Below are positions 42,055 through 50,523 of a stretch of 64,000 bases of DNA, one piece after another. The number at the start of each line of letters is the position of its first letter. Positions within the stretch are counted from its first letter, which is position 1. The DNA is taken from contig CAVROM010000011.1 in assembly GCA_963722815.1 (NCBI GenBank), positions 372,001-436,000 on the forward strand. Reading direction: 5' to 3'. This DNA comes from DASQFQ01 sp963722815 (GTDB lineage: Bacteria; Actinomycetota; Thermoleophilia; Solirubrobacterales; Solirubrobacteraceae). The position numbers were made by a program, and so were the translations under genes. Below the pieces are notes generated by a model, which worked only from the letters and a program-made list of their open reading frames with translations, did no database searches and was not told the origin of the DNA.

Positions 42055-42103
42055 GACCTCGCCGACCCGAACGGCGCGCGCTACCAGGCTGCGCCACGCC
42101 CCG
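42030..42103 (-). tRNA. tRNA-Pro (anticodon CGG)
   Basis: Reading the minus strand from 42103: acceptor CGGGGCG pairs with CGCCCCG at 42031-42037, and the discriminator is A (42030). D arm GCGC AGCCTGGTA GCGC, anticodon stem CGCCG with loop TTCGGGT (anticodon CGG, codon CCG), variable loop AGGTC, T arm CCCGG TTCAAAT CCGGG. All stems pair perfectly. CCA is not encoded. A strong terminator (42001-42020) follows. The tRNA 3' half is the apparent integration site of the 12.4-kb region to its left. Confidence 0.97.
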
Positions 42104-42117
42104 ATGCCGGTCCTACT

Positions 42118-42360
42118 CTAGCCGTTCACTGCCCGGTAGTAGCGGACGGCCAGGCCCGTGATGAGCGTCTGGAAGGCGGTCTCGAGGTCGAGATCGCCCG
42201 CCGTCGCGTAGCCCTGGAGGCCGTCGCGCTCGATCGCCGAGGCCTCGTCGACGACGGAGTCGACGAGCTCGGGGTGCCGATCGTTGAAGTACGCGCCGAT
42301 CGAGTACAGGTTGGTGTCCATCAAGGACTCGAGGAACGAGTCCGCGCCAGTGTCAGCCAC
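42118..42360 (-). CDS. Small acidic helical protein, unknown function
   Basis: 80 residues from GTG 42360: ADTGADSFLESLMDTNLYSI, GAYFNDRHPELVDSVVDEAS, AIERDGLQGYATAGDLDLET, AFQTLITGLAVRYYRAVNG. It is mostly helical, acidic, and without signal or membrane helix. It ends 14 nt from the tRNA-Pro 5' end. It follows the sigma-factor gene in the same direction by only 10 nt, so they are likely cotranscribed. No family recognised. Confidence 0.65.
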   Translation of the reverse strand: MADTGADSFLESLMDTNLYSIGAYFNDRHPELVDSVVDEASAIERDGLQGYATAGDLDLETAFQTLITGLAVRYYRAVNG

Positions 42361-42370
42361 GGCGGAGAGA

Positions 42371-43849
42371 CTACGGCGTGAGGAGCCCGCCCGTCACGTT
42401 GTTGACCGTGTCCTGCACGTCCCCGGTCGCCTGGTTGACGGTGCCGGTCACATCGTTGACGGTCTGCTCGACCGCGCCGCCGACCGGGGTGGAGCCGACG
42501 GGGGTCTCGATCTTGGGCAGCTGGACCTTCGGCAGGCTCGGCGTCGTCGTCCCGGTCCCGCCGCCGGCGGTCGGCACGTGGACGCCGCGCGTCGGGTTCG
42601 GGGTGGAGCTGGTGGGGCTCGTCGCAGCGGGCTTGGTCGAGCCGCCTGTCGGCGTCGCCGGAGCGCTCGGCGTGCCGGCGCTGCTCGGCGCCGAGCTGCG
42701 CTGCTTGCCGAGCGAGCCGCTGCGCTTGCCGCCGGTGTGGCTCGTCGACTTCACGACCGCCCGCTTGCGCGGCGCCACGGCCAGCGGGCGCCGGACGCGC
42801 GTGCCACCGGACGAGCTGGCGCTGCGCGTGTGTGCGGCGGCGGGCTTGGCGCTGTCGGGCTTGTGCGCCGGCGGCTTGCCGCCGGCGTGCGGGGCGACGC
42901 CCGCGCCGACGCCGGCCACCAGCAGCGCGGCGCCTGCCGCCACGGCCTTCGACCAAGCGGCGGCCATCGGCTCGGAGACCGGCACCATCTGCTCGCTGGC
43001 GAAGAACCGCGCGCGCAGGAAGGCGGGCAGCGGCAGGAAGCCGGCGACGCGCTCGATCGCGCGGCGGACGGGCGTCCGGGGCAGCGACGAGATGTCGAGC
43101 CCGGCGGCCATCGCCATGCGGCGACACGGCTGGCAGTGCGAGACGTGGCGCGCGAGGCGGCGCGCGTCGCGCGTGCCGGGGGCGGTGCCGCCGGCCGCGG
43201 CGATGATCGACTGGATGCGCACGCAGCGCTGGCCGGAGACGAGCTCGTCGTACTCCTCGGTCAAGCGCTTGCGGGCGCGGAAGAGCGTGCTCTCGACGCC
43301 GGGGCGGCTGAGGCCCATGCGGTCGCCGATCTCGCGGTAGGAGAGGCCCTCGAACTCGCGCAGCACGAGGATCTCGTGGTGGGAGTCGGAGAGGCCGCCG
43401 AACGCGCCGCAGAGGTGGTCGAGCTGCTGCTTGGCGTCGACCGCGTCGTCCGGGGTGGGCTCGGCGGCGGCGAGGCGGCCGTGGTCGGCCTGGCCGAGGC
43501 CCTCTCCGGCGTCCATCGAGACTTCCTCGGCGCGCCGGGAGCGGCGGAACTGGTCGATGCAGGCGTTCTTGGCGATCTCGTAGATCCACGGCTTGAACGC
43601 GATCGCGCGGTCGGTCTCGCGCATGCGGCGCAGCGCGGAGATGAAGACCTCCTGCGTGATGTCCTCGGCGCGGCCGTGGTCCTTGACCATGCCGTACACG
43701 TAGGCGGAGATCCGGCGCTGGTAGCGCGAGTAGAGCTGCTCGAACGCGCGATCGTTACCGCCGCGGACAGCGGCGACGAGCGTGGGGTCGCCCGGTCCCT
43801 CGGCCACTGCCGGCTCGGGGGTCGCGGACACCGGTGCATCCATGACCAT
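42371..43849 (-). CDS. ECF sigma factor fused to a zinc anti-sigma motif, TM helix and Ser/Pro/Thr-rich tail
   Basis: 492 residues from ATG 43849, after GTAGGGGAACG; longer starts up to 43939 are possible. Sigma region 2 covers about 25-105 (YSRYQRRISAYVYGMVKDHG, EDITQEVFISALRRM, WIYEIAKNACIDQFRR). Region 4 covers about 140-200 (LSDSHHEILVLREFEGLSYR, EIGDRMGLSRPGVESTLFRA). Then C209 and H235-x3-C239-x2-C242 reproduce the zinc-binding anti-sigma (ZAS) spacing. A hydrophobic helix (AVAAGAALLVAGVGAGVA, about 302-319) follows, then a 170-residue Ala/Ser/Thr/Pro/Lys-rich tail. A sigma factor and its membrane-linked anti-sigma in one chain would be tethered until released, for example by proteolysis. 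That mechanism is inference. Confidence 0.88.
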   Translation of the reverse strand: MVMDAPVSATPEPAVAEGPGDPTLVAAVRGGNDRAFEQLYSRYQRRISAYVYGMVKDHGRAEDITQEVFISALRRMRETDRAIAFKPWIYEIAKNACIDQFRRSRRAEEVSMDAGEGLGQADHGRLAAAEPTPDDAVDAKQQLDHLCGAFGGLSDSHHEILVLREFEGLSYREIGDRMGLSRPGVESTLFRARKRLTEEYDELVSGQRCVRIQSIIAAAGGTAPGTRDARRLARHVSHCQPCRRMAMAAGLDISSLPRTPVRRAIERVAGFLPLPAFLRARFFASEQMVPVSEPMAAAWSKAVAAGAALLVAGVGAGVAPHAGGKPPAHKPDSAKPAAAHTRSASSSGGTRVRRPLAVAPRKRAVVKSTSHTGGKRSGSLGKQRSSAPSSAGTPSAPATPTGGSTKPAATSPTSSTPNPTRGVHVPTAGGGTGTTTPSLPKVQLPKIETPVGSTPVGGAVEQTVNDVTGTVNQATGDVQDTVNNVTGGLLTP

Positions 43850-43959
43850 CGTTCCCCTACCCACTGTTCCATCCTCCGCGAAAGAGAGTTGAATGACGGC
43901 CACGTCCGGCAACGGGGCCATCCGAACCCCAGCGTTCAATTAGGAGGATCGCCGCTGCC

Positions 43960-44724
43960 ATGCCATTTGAAACCTCCCCGGTGAACATCTCCGCACTGAT
44001 CGCGTTCCTCGACGGGTTGCTGGATCCCGGTGCATTTGAGGACTATGGGCCGAACGGGCTGCAGGTGCCCGGTGGGGAGACGGTGACCAAGGTGGTCACG
44101 GGAGTGTCGGCGCAGCGGGAGCTGATAGAGCGCGCGGTCGCGCTGGAGGCCGATCTCGTGCTCGTCCATCACGGCCTGTTCTGGGACTTCCTGCCCACCG
44201 GGCTGACGCCCACGCTGGCCGAGCGAGTGCGGCCGCTGTTCAAGCACGACGTGGCCCTGGCGGCCTACCACCTGCCACTTGACGCCCATCCGGAGGTCGG
44301 CAACAACGCGCTGCTGGCGGGGCTGCTCGGCTGCGAGCGCCACGAGGCGTTCGCGAAGATCGGCCGGCTCGGTGAGTTCGCGGGCGACGGGATCGCCGCC
44401 GCGGAGCTCTTCGCGCGCGTCCGCGAGGTGACACAGCGCGAGCCGCTCGTGTTCGACGCCGGCCCAGAGCGCGTGCGCCGGATCGGCATCGTCTCCGGCT
44501 CGGCGTCCAAGCTGCTGCCGCAGGCGGTCGAGCTCGGACTCGATGCGTTCCTGACCGGCGAGCCCGCCGAGAACGTGATGGCCGACGCGCGCGAGGCCGG
44601 CATCCACTTCATCGCGGCCGGGCACTACGCCACGGAGACCTTCGGGGTCCGGCGCCTGGGAGAGCTGCTCGCGGAGCACCACGGCATCGTGCACGAGTTC
44701 GTCGACATCCCAAATCCGGTCTAA
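43960..44724 (+). CDS. Nif3-like dinuclear metal-binding protein
   Basis: 254 residues. Nif3/DUF34 pattern: LIAFLDGLLDPGAFEDYGPN, GLQVPGGETVTKVVTGVSAQ, ADLVLVHHGLFWDF (metal-binding His pair), AYHLPLDAHPEVGNNALLAG, IGIVSGSASKLLPQAVELGL, DAFLTGEPAENVMADAREAG, HFIAAGHYATETFGVRRLGE. The conserved His, Asp and Glu residues of the di-metal site are present. ATG 43960 follows TTAGGAGGATCG at a long spacing; GTG 43981 is an alternative. The exact function of Nif3-like proteins is unsettled (GTP cyclohydrolase-like fold, metal chaperoning). It is divergent from the sigma gene. Confidence 0.92.
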   Translation: MPFETSPVNISALIAFLDGLLDPGAFEDYGPNGLQVPGGETVTKVVTGVSAQRELIERAVALEADLVLVHHGLFWDFLPTGLTPTLAERVRPLFKHDVALAAYHLPLDAHPEVGNNALLAGLLGCERHEAFAKIGRLGEFAGDGIAAAELFARVREVTQREPLVFDAGPERVRRIGIVSGSASKLLPQAVELGLDAFLTGEPAENVMADAREAGIHFIAAGHYATETFGVRRLGELLAEHHGIVHEFVDIPNPV

Positions 44725-44756
44725 GCCCTAATTTAGGAAGCCTTGAGCCGATTTCG

Positions 44757-44785
44757 TTGTCGGCGTCCTGGGCACGCGATACCTT
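44757..44785 (+). promoter_or_regulatory. Sigma70-like promoter
   Basis: TTGTCG (44757-44762), a 17-bp spacer and TACCTT (44780-44785). The -35 hexamer is the same as that of the promoter at 5901, with the same spacing. It precedes the small HTH-like gene at 44824 and its FadD neighbour. A short AT-rich palindrome (CCTAATTTAGG, 44728-44738) lies upstream and may end the Nif3 transcript. Confidence 0.5.
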
Positions 44786-44823
44786 CCTCTGAACGTGGCA
44801 AACCTCACAGGAGGATTAGTGCG

Positions 44824-45012
44824 ATGGCAATTCACCTCACGCCCACGGAGCTCGCGCGCGAAGCCGGCATGGAACGTCGCCAGGTGATCGAGAAGTGCAT
44901 GGAGCTGGGCGTGCCGATCTTCCAGGGCCGTATCGACAAGACCCTGTTCATCGCCAACCTCAGCGAGCAGGCCACGACCGCTAGCTCTCCGCCCAGGGTC
45001 GCCACCGCCTGA
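44824..45012 (+). CDS. Small HTH/IF2N-like protein
   Basis: 62 residues from ATG 44824 with a strong ACAGGAGGATTAGTGCG ribosome site. The core LTPTELAREAGMERRQVIEK, CMELGVPIFQGRIDKTLFIA looks like a three-helix HTH with a short hairpin, similar to the IF2 N-terminal domain or a minimal AlpA-like fold. It has a Ser/Ala/Thr-rich end. It is followed after 49 nt by the fatty acyl-CoA ligase gene with its own ribosome site. Possible small DNA- or RNA-binding protein; unknown. Confidence 0.7.
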   Translation: MAIHLTPTELAREAGMERRQVIEKCMELGVPIFQGRIDKTLFIANLSEQATTASSPPRVATA

Positions 45013-45061
45013 CCGCAGGTACGTAGTATCGCCTCCTGACCATTAGAGGAGGCTCATAGAG

Positions 45062-46855
45062 ATGGAAGCGGGCACGGTCGCCCCAGCGGCGGCATCAACC
45101 GGTTCGAAGACGATCGCCGATCTCGTGGCGCTCGCCGCGGAGCGGCACGGCGCCGTTGAGGCCCAGCGCTACAAGCGCGACGGCGAGTGGCATAGCGTCT
45201 CCTACGAGGAGCTCGGCCGCACCGTCTCCGAGATCGCCCGTGGCCTGATCGACCTCGGCATCGAGCCCGGCGACCGCGTCTCCCTGCTGTGCTCGACGCG
45301 CCCGGACTGGACGACGTGCGACTTCGCCATCTCCAGCGCCGGCGCCGTGGTGGTGCCGATCTACCCGACCAACTCGCCCGGCGAGTGCGAGTGGGTGGCC
45401 GGGAACTCCGAGTCGGTGGCGATCGTGTGCGAGGACGCGTCGCAGGTGGCCAAGATCGTCGAGGTCCGCGACAACCTGCCCGCGCTGCGCCACGTGATCG
45501 TGGTGGACCCGTCCGGCGATGTGGGAGACGCCATCGCGCTCGACGACCTGCGCGAGCGCGGACGCGCCCGCGACGAGGCCGAGCTGCGGGCCCGCGCCGC
45601 GGCCGTCAAGCCTGACGACACCTACACGATCATCTACACCTCCGGCACCACCGGCCCGCCCAAGGGCTGCGTGCTCTCGCACCGCAACTACCGCCAGGTC
45701 GTGAACATGTGCGAGGAGGAGGGCGTGGTCGAGGCGCGCGACGTCGTCTACCTCTTCCTCCCGCTGGCCCACGCCTACGCGCTGCTCATCCAGCTGCTGG
45801 CGATCGACCTCGGCAGCAGCATCGCCTACTGGGGCGGTGACCCGAAGACGATCGTCCCCGAGCTGATGGAGGTCCACCCGACCTACCTGCCGTCGGTGCC
45901 GCGGATCTTCGAGAAGATCTACACGCTCGTCACCTCCAACGGCGACGCCGAGCAGATCAAGGGCGCGGTCGGCGTCGGGCTCAAGGTGCGTGCGCTGCAG
46001 GCTGCCGGGCAGGAGGTCCCTGCCGAGCTGCAGGCCCACTACGACGCGGCCGACGTGGCCCTCTTCAAGAACGTCCGCAACGTGTTCGGCGGCCGGCTCA
46101 AGCAGGCCAACACCGGCGCCGCGCCGATCGCCAAGGAGATCCTCGAGTTCTTCTATGCCTGCGGCGTGCCGGTGATGGAGGGCTACGGCATGACGGAGAC
46201 CGCCACGGTCGCCACAACCTCGACGGTCGAGCGCCACCGGCTCGGCTCCGTCGGCACGCCGCTGCCGGGCTGCGAGGTGAAGATCGCCGACGACGGCGAG
46301 GTCCTGATCAAGGGGCCGAACATCTTCGGCGGCTACTACAAGAACGACGACGCCAGCTTCGGCACGATCGTCGACGGCTGGCTGCACACGGGGGACCTCG
46401 GCTCGCTCGACGAGGACGGCTTCCTCTTCATCACCGGCCGCAAGAAGGACATCATCATCACCGCGGGCGGCAAGAACCTCACGCCGGCCAACATCGAGAA
46501 CGACCTCAAGCAGTCGCGCTGGATCTCGCAGGCCGTGATGTACGGCGACCGCCGGCCCTACCCGGTGGCGCTGATCACGCTCGATCCCGAGGAGATCGTC
46601 CACTTCGCCAAGGAGCACGGCCTGTCCGAGGACCCGGCGGCGCTGGCGGACGACCCCAAGGTCCACGAGCTGATCCAGGGCATTCTCGACGAGGCGAACA
46701 AGAAGTACGCGCAGGTCGAGCAGGTCAAGAAGTTCGTGATCCTCGACCACGACCTGTCGCAGGAGACCGGCGAGCTGACCCCGACGCTGAAGGTCAAGCG
46801 CAACGTGGTCAACGAGAAGTACGCCGACCTGTTCGACCGGCTCTACCGCGGCTAG
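45062..46855 (+). CDS. Long-chain fatty acid-CoA ligase (AMP-binding, FadD15-like)
   Basis: 597 residues from ATG 45062, after TAGAGGAGGCTCATAGAG. P-loop-like TIIYTSGTTGPPKGCVLSH near residue 190, then VYLFLPLAHAYALLIQLLAI, YLPSVPRIFEKIYTLV, GYGMTETATVATTS near 380, GWLHTGDLGSLDEDGFLFIT near 440, GRKKDIIITAGGKNLTPANI and a final catalytic Lys region (LTPTLKVKRNVVNEKY). The large linker after FEKIYT is as in FadD15-type enzymes. It activates long-chain fatty acids to acyl-CoA. The stop codon TAG lies in repeat copy C. Confidence 0.93.
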   Translation: MEAGTVAPAAASTGSKTIADLVALAAERHGAVEAQRYKRDGEWHSVSYEELGRTVSEIARGLIDLGIEPGDRVSLLCSTRPDWTTCDFAISSAGAVVVPIYPTNSPGECEWVAGNSESVAIVCEDASQVAKIVEVRDNLPALRHVIVVDPSGDVGDAIALDDLRERGRARDEAELRARAAAVKPDDTYTIIYTSGTTGPPKGCVLSHRNYRQVVNMCEEEGVVEARDVVYLFLPLAHAYALLIQLLAIDLGSSIAYWGGDPKTIVPELMEVHPTYLPSVPRIFEKIYTLVTSNGDAEQIKGAVGVGLKVRALQAAGQEVPAELQAHYDAADVALFKNVRNVFGGRLKQANTGAAPIAKEILEFFYACGVPVMEGYGMTETATVATTSTVERHRLGSVGTPLPGCEVKIADDGEVLIKGPNIFGGYYKNDDASFGTIVDGWLHTGDLGSLDEDGFLFITGRKKDIIITAGGKNLTPANIENDLKQSRWISQAVMYGDRRPYPVALITLDPEEIVHFAKEHGLSEDPAALADDPKVHELIQGILDEANKKYAQVEQVKKFVILDHDLSQETGELTPTLKVKRNVVNEKYADLFDRLYRG

Positions 46856-46884
46856 GCGCCAAGCCAGGCAGCTTGCTGCCTGGC
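46851..46884 (+). repeat. 3'-end hairpin repeat, copy C
   Basis: GCTAGGCGCCAAGCC is followed by the perfect stem GCCAGGCAGC (46863-46872), TT, GCTGCCTGGC (46875-46884). Reverse-complemented, it matches copies A and B. In the hairpin, the stem bases differ in a compensating way (CACC/GGTG in A, CAGC/GCTG here), which argues that the stem is maintained. It contains the FadD stop and lies between convergent genes. Confidence 0.78.
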
Positions 46885-46894
46885 GGGGGGAGTG

Positions 46895-48137
46895 CTAATC
46901 CCCGGCGGACTGCCGGAGCAGGGTCCCGGTGGTCTGCTCGAGGATGCGGCGCCATGCGCGGGTCTTCTCCTTCTCGGCCGAGAAGTGCTTGATGACCTTG
47001 CGCACGCGGGTGGCCGAGATCTGGATCCCGTGGCGCTCGCATGTCTCGCGCAGGGAGTCGTAGTCCTTGGCCAGCTTCACGGTGACGGACTCGAAGCCGT
47101 GCTTGGCGACCTCGACGCGTGAGGAGTAGTTGAGGACGCTCGTCTCGAACATCAGCTCGTCGTCGGGCTCGGGCTCGATCAGGATGATGTCGACGCCCGG
47201 GTAGCGGTCCTCCCACTGGCGCGCCATCTCGTGCAGGCGCTGGTAGGCGAGCAGCTTGAACGTTTGGTAGGCGATCTTCGGGAAGCCCATGTCCGAGACC
47301 CGGCGCACGCGGGTGCCGAACATCGTCGGGATCTGCTGCGAGAAGTCGTTGACGAACGGGACGAGCGGGTTGACCACGATGACGAACTTCGCGCCCGCCT
47401 CGACCGCGATGTCGACGTTGGTGGTCGACACCACGCCGCCGTCGATCAGCTCGCGGTCCTTGACGATCGTGGGCTTGTAGACCATCGGCAGCGCGGTCGA
47501 CGCGCGTACGGCGGTGGAGATCGGGACGTCGTCCCAGCCCTCGGCGCCGAGCACGATCCGCTCGCACGTGTCGAGGTCGGTGGCCGCGACGTAGAGCTCG
47601 TTGTGCAGCAGGCGGAAGTCGTCGGTGCGGTCCGGATCGGAGAGCACGGTGCGGACGTACTCTTCGATCCCCGAGCCGGTGTAGAGGCCGGACGGGAGCG
47701 CGTCGGCAAGGGCGATCGCGAGGTCGACGAGCGAGAGCGAGCCGATGCTGCGACCGAGCGACCGCGCCACGCCGAGCAGGTGCAGCGGCGGCCTGGAGCG
47801 CCTTGATGGCGTAGTCGCGGTAGTTCGGCCGCAGCAGCATGTCGAGGTTGATGTCGGGGAAGGGCGTCGGCACCTGGTTGTTGACGATCCGCATCATCTG
47901 CTCGGGCGTGATTCCGTTGGCCGCCAGCGCGGCGATCAGCGAGCCGGCGCTGGTGCCGACGTAGATGTCGAACTGGTTGACGCTGCGGTTGACCGACAGG
48001 AGGTCGAGCGCCCGCAGCGCGCCGATCTCATAGACCCCGCCGGTGAAGCCGCCGCCGCCCAGCACCAGCGCGGTGCGGGACTGCGGGCGCGCACGGCCCT
48101 TGCGCGCCCCGTTCTCGAGCTTGACGACCTTGCCCAT
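46895..48137 (-). pseudogene. Patatin-like phospholipase, apparent single-base frameshift near 47790
   Basis: From ATG 48137 the first frame shows TALVLGGGGFTGGVYEIGAL (oxyanion GGGG), FDIYVGTSAGSLIAALAANG (GxSxG) and RPNYRDYAIKALQA. An extra C in CAGGCCGCCGC breaks it. The other frame continues APLHLLGVARSLGRSIGSLS (second part), ELYVAATDLDTCERIVLGAE, STALPMVYKPTIVKDRELID and GGVVSTTNVDIAVEAGAKFV. The last block carries the DGG motif of the Ser-Asp dyad. It stops at 46895, total about 413 residues. All catalytic motifs are intact in the joined product, so an assembly error is possible. It faces FadD, so released fatty acids could be activated next door. Confidence 0.82.
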
Positions 48138-48161
48138 CTGCAGCGCAGTCTACGTGCGGCG

Positions 48162-50441
48162 TCAGCGGGATCTGGCGAGGTAAGTGTGGCCCGTGCGCAC
48201 GACGACCGTCTTGCGCTTGACCTTGTCGCGGACCTCGACGCGGCCGCGCTGGACCGTGACCAGCGTGCCGTCGCAGCGGTCCTGGACGCTCCAGCGCGTG
48301 CCGCGGACGGTCGCCGCCGCGTTGCGCCCGCTGGTGCGGAACGAGCCTTTGGCGTTGCCGAACAGGCGGCGGACGCGCTTCCTCGACTTCTTCTTCTTGG
48401 CGGAGATCGACGCCTTCGCGTTCGGCTTGCAGGCCTTCTTGAACGAGGAGCCGGTCAGCCGCAGCTCGGTGATGAGCTTCTTGGAGCGCTTCTTGATCCG
48501 CGACTGGCGGATGGAGAAGCGCCCGCGGAAGAACTGGCCGCTCTGCAGCTTCCTGGCCTTGGTGTCGGCGGCGCTCCGGACCTTCACGCGCCCGTGCGCG
48601 GTGTCGAGCGTGGCGCCGACGGGGATCGTCTCGGCGCCCAGCAGGCGCTTGAAGCCCTTGGGCGCCTTGCGGGCCGCCGCCGCGCGACTGGAGCTGGAGC
48701 CGGCGGGCAGCTTCACGAACACCTCGCCGGAGACGACGGTGGCGTTGACGGTCTTGAACGCCTTCGGCCGCAGGGCGCCGTTGCTCGTGTCGCAGCCGTC
48801 CTTCACGCCGTCCCTGTCCTTGTCGCCGGTGCCGCAGTTCGGCTGCGCCGGGGACACGCCGACCGATCCGGACTGCTGGGTGACATTGCCGCTGCCCACG
48901 ACGTTGCCCGCGCCATCGGCGGCGCTCGCGGTCACGAGGTAGCTGCCGCCCGCCGCGTACGTGTGGAAGACCGAGGCGCCCGTCGCCGTCCCGCCGTCGC
49001 CGAAGCTCCACGAGATCGTCGGCGGACCCGACCAGTTGTCCTCGGCGGCCGCGGTGAACGGCAGCGCCCCGCCGGCGCTGCCGCCGACCGGGAGCGTAAA
49101 GGCGGTGAAGCGCGGCCCTGTGGCATCGAACGCGGCGCTGAAGACCCCGCTGCCGAAGCGCGTCCAAGCCGTCAGCGCATCACCCTGGCCGTCGGCCGCG
49201 ATGTCAGCGAGTGTGGTTGCGCCGGCAGCGATGCCGCGCGGCCGCGCGCTCCGGGTCTCGGGGTTCCACCCGCCGGTGACGGCATCACGATGCGCGGTGT
49301 GTGCGCCCACGTCGCCGCCGCCCCACGCGACAACGGGGATCAGCTCGCGGGTGACGGTCGCGAACGGCACCGCGCCGCTCGAGCCGACGTCGCCGATCGT
49401 CTCGCTGCCGCCCGCCCATGCCCCTCCCGGGGCCCGGAGCGCGGCAACCATCGCCGGCGCCCGGCCGTTGGTCTGCTGCCAGACGGCGACCTGGCCGCCA
49501 TCGCGACTGGCCGCGAGGTCGAAGCAGTTCCCCGCGGTGCAGGTCGACTGCTCGCCGTTCAGGTCGGCGACGAGCGACGTCGACCCCCATTCGCCGCCGG
49601 AGCCGGCCGGCCGGTCGCTGCTCTGGATCACCGCCAGCTCGTCGGAATCTTCAGAGGTCCGCGGCGCCTCACCCCAGACGACGGTGTACGTCGAGTCCCG
49701 CGTGGCCTCGACCGCGTAACCGGTGATGGTCGAGTTCGGACCCCCGCTCGGGACAGGCTCGGGGTCGCCCCACGAGCCCTGCGCGCCCGGTGAGCGGTAG
49801 ATCGCCTCGAGACAGTCGAACGTGTCGCAGCCGGCGATGCGCACGCCGACCGTGCTGCCGTCGGGCGCGAACGCGAAGCGGTCGAACCCCGAGATCGGCA
49901 TGGTCCGGGGCGCCCCCCACTGATCGCTCCCCGGTCCCAGCGTGAACGAACTGGGCGGCCCGTCATTCCGCATGATGACGGTCACGCTCCCGTCGGCGGT
50001 GCCCTCCAGCGCCTCCAGGCCTTCGCCGAAGCCGCTGTTCGGCACGGTCTCGGTAGTCCAGTCCCCGTTGCTCGAGCGGGTTGCTGAGCGCAGCACGTTG
50101 CTTTCACCAGTGTTGACGATCCAGACGGCGACGAACTCGCCGTTCGCGCGGGCCGTGACGAGCGGACCGTCGACGAGCGTGCTCCCGGGATCGAGCTCGA
50201 CCGCCCCACCCCACGGGCCCGCGCGGGGCCGGTAGGCGACAAGCACCGAGCCGCCCGAGGCGGCCCACGCCACGGCCGCATCGCCCGCGCCGCCGGCAGC
50301 AACGTCGGGGGGGTCGGAGAGGCCGGCGGCTGGGTCACGCTGCTCGCCGGCCAGCCAGGTCGGCGCCGCGAGCGCCTGCCCGGGCCCGAGCAGCACGAAC
50401 ATCGCGACGAGCAAGGGGAGCAGGACCCGCCGTTTGACCAT
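48162..50441 (-). CDS. Secreted protein with PKD domain and FecR-like C-terminal region
   Basis: 759 residues from ATG 50441, which starts a clear signal peptide (VKRRVLLPLLVAMFVLLGPG then QALA). Residues 25-400 form repeats of beta-propeller-like sequence (VAAGGAGDAAVAWAASGGSV and similar). A PKD domain is visible near 430-500 (ISWSFGDGGTATGASVFHTY, AAGGSYLVTASAADGAGNVV). The C-terminus, rich in Lys/Arg, has two FecR-like segments (VNATVVSGEVFVKLPAG, and GTLVTVQRGRVEVRDKVKRK then TVVVRTGHTYLARSR). The protein is probably exported to the cell surface. The ATG follows GCGGCTCGGG-type sequence with no strong ribosome site. It is divergent from the PBP4 gene. Confidence 0.82.
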   Translation of the reverse strand: MVKRRVLLPLLVAMFVLLGPGQALAAPTWLAGEQRDPAAGLSDPPDVAAGGAGDAAVAWAASGGSVLVAYRPRAGPWGGAVELDPGSTLVDGPLVTARANGEFVAVWIVNTGESNVLRSATRSSNGDWTTETVPNSGFGEGLEALEGTADGSVTVIMRNDGPPSSFTLGPGSDQWGAPRTMPISGFDRFAFAPDGSTVGVRIAGCDTFDCLEAIYRSPGAQGSWGDPEPVPSGGPNSTITGYAVEATRDSTYTVVWGEAPRTSEDSDELAVIQSSDRPAGSGGEWGSTSLVADLNGEQSTCTAGNCFDLAASRDGGQVAVWQQTNGRAPAMVAALRAPGGAWAGGSETIGDVGSSGAVPFATVTRELIPVVAWGGGDVGAHTAHRDAVTGGWNPETRSARPRGIAAGATTLADIAADGQGDALTAWTRFGSGVFSAAFDATGPRFTAFTLPVGGSAGGALPFTAAAEDNWSGPPTISWSFGDGGTATGASVFHTYAAGGSYLVTASAADGAGNVVGSGNVTQQSGSVGVSPAQPNCGTGDKDRDGVKDGCDTSNGALRPKAFKTVNATVVSGEVFVKLPAGSSSSRAAAARKAPKGFKRLLGAETIPVGATLDTAHGRVKVRSAADTKARKLQSGQFFRGRFSIRQSRIKKRSKKLITELRLTGSSFKKACKPNAKASISAKKKKSRKRVRRLFGNAKGSFRTSGRNAAATVRGTRWSVQDRCDGTLVTVQRGRVEVRDKVKRKTVVVRTGHTYLARSR

Positions 50442-50523
50442 CGAGGCGACTATCGCGGCTCGGGAGGCGGAACGCAACCGCAACCTCGCCCCGACCGGCG
50501 GGTTGCCTACTCTCGACTGCCCG

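Noticed and set aside
46809..47780. Continuation of the first patatin frame to 46809
   Set aside because: After the frameshift the text becomes Arg/Pro-rich and unconserved, while the other frame carries the DGG motif.
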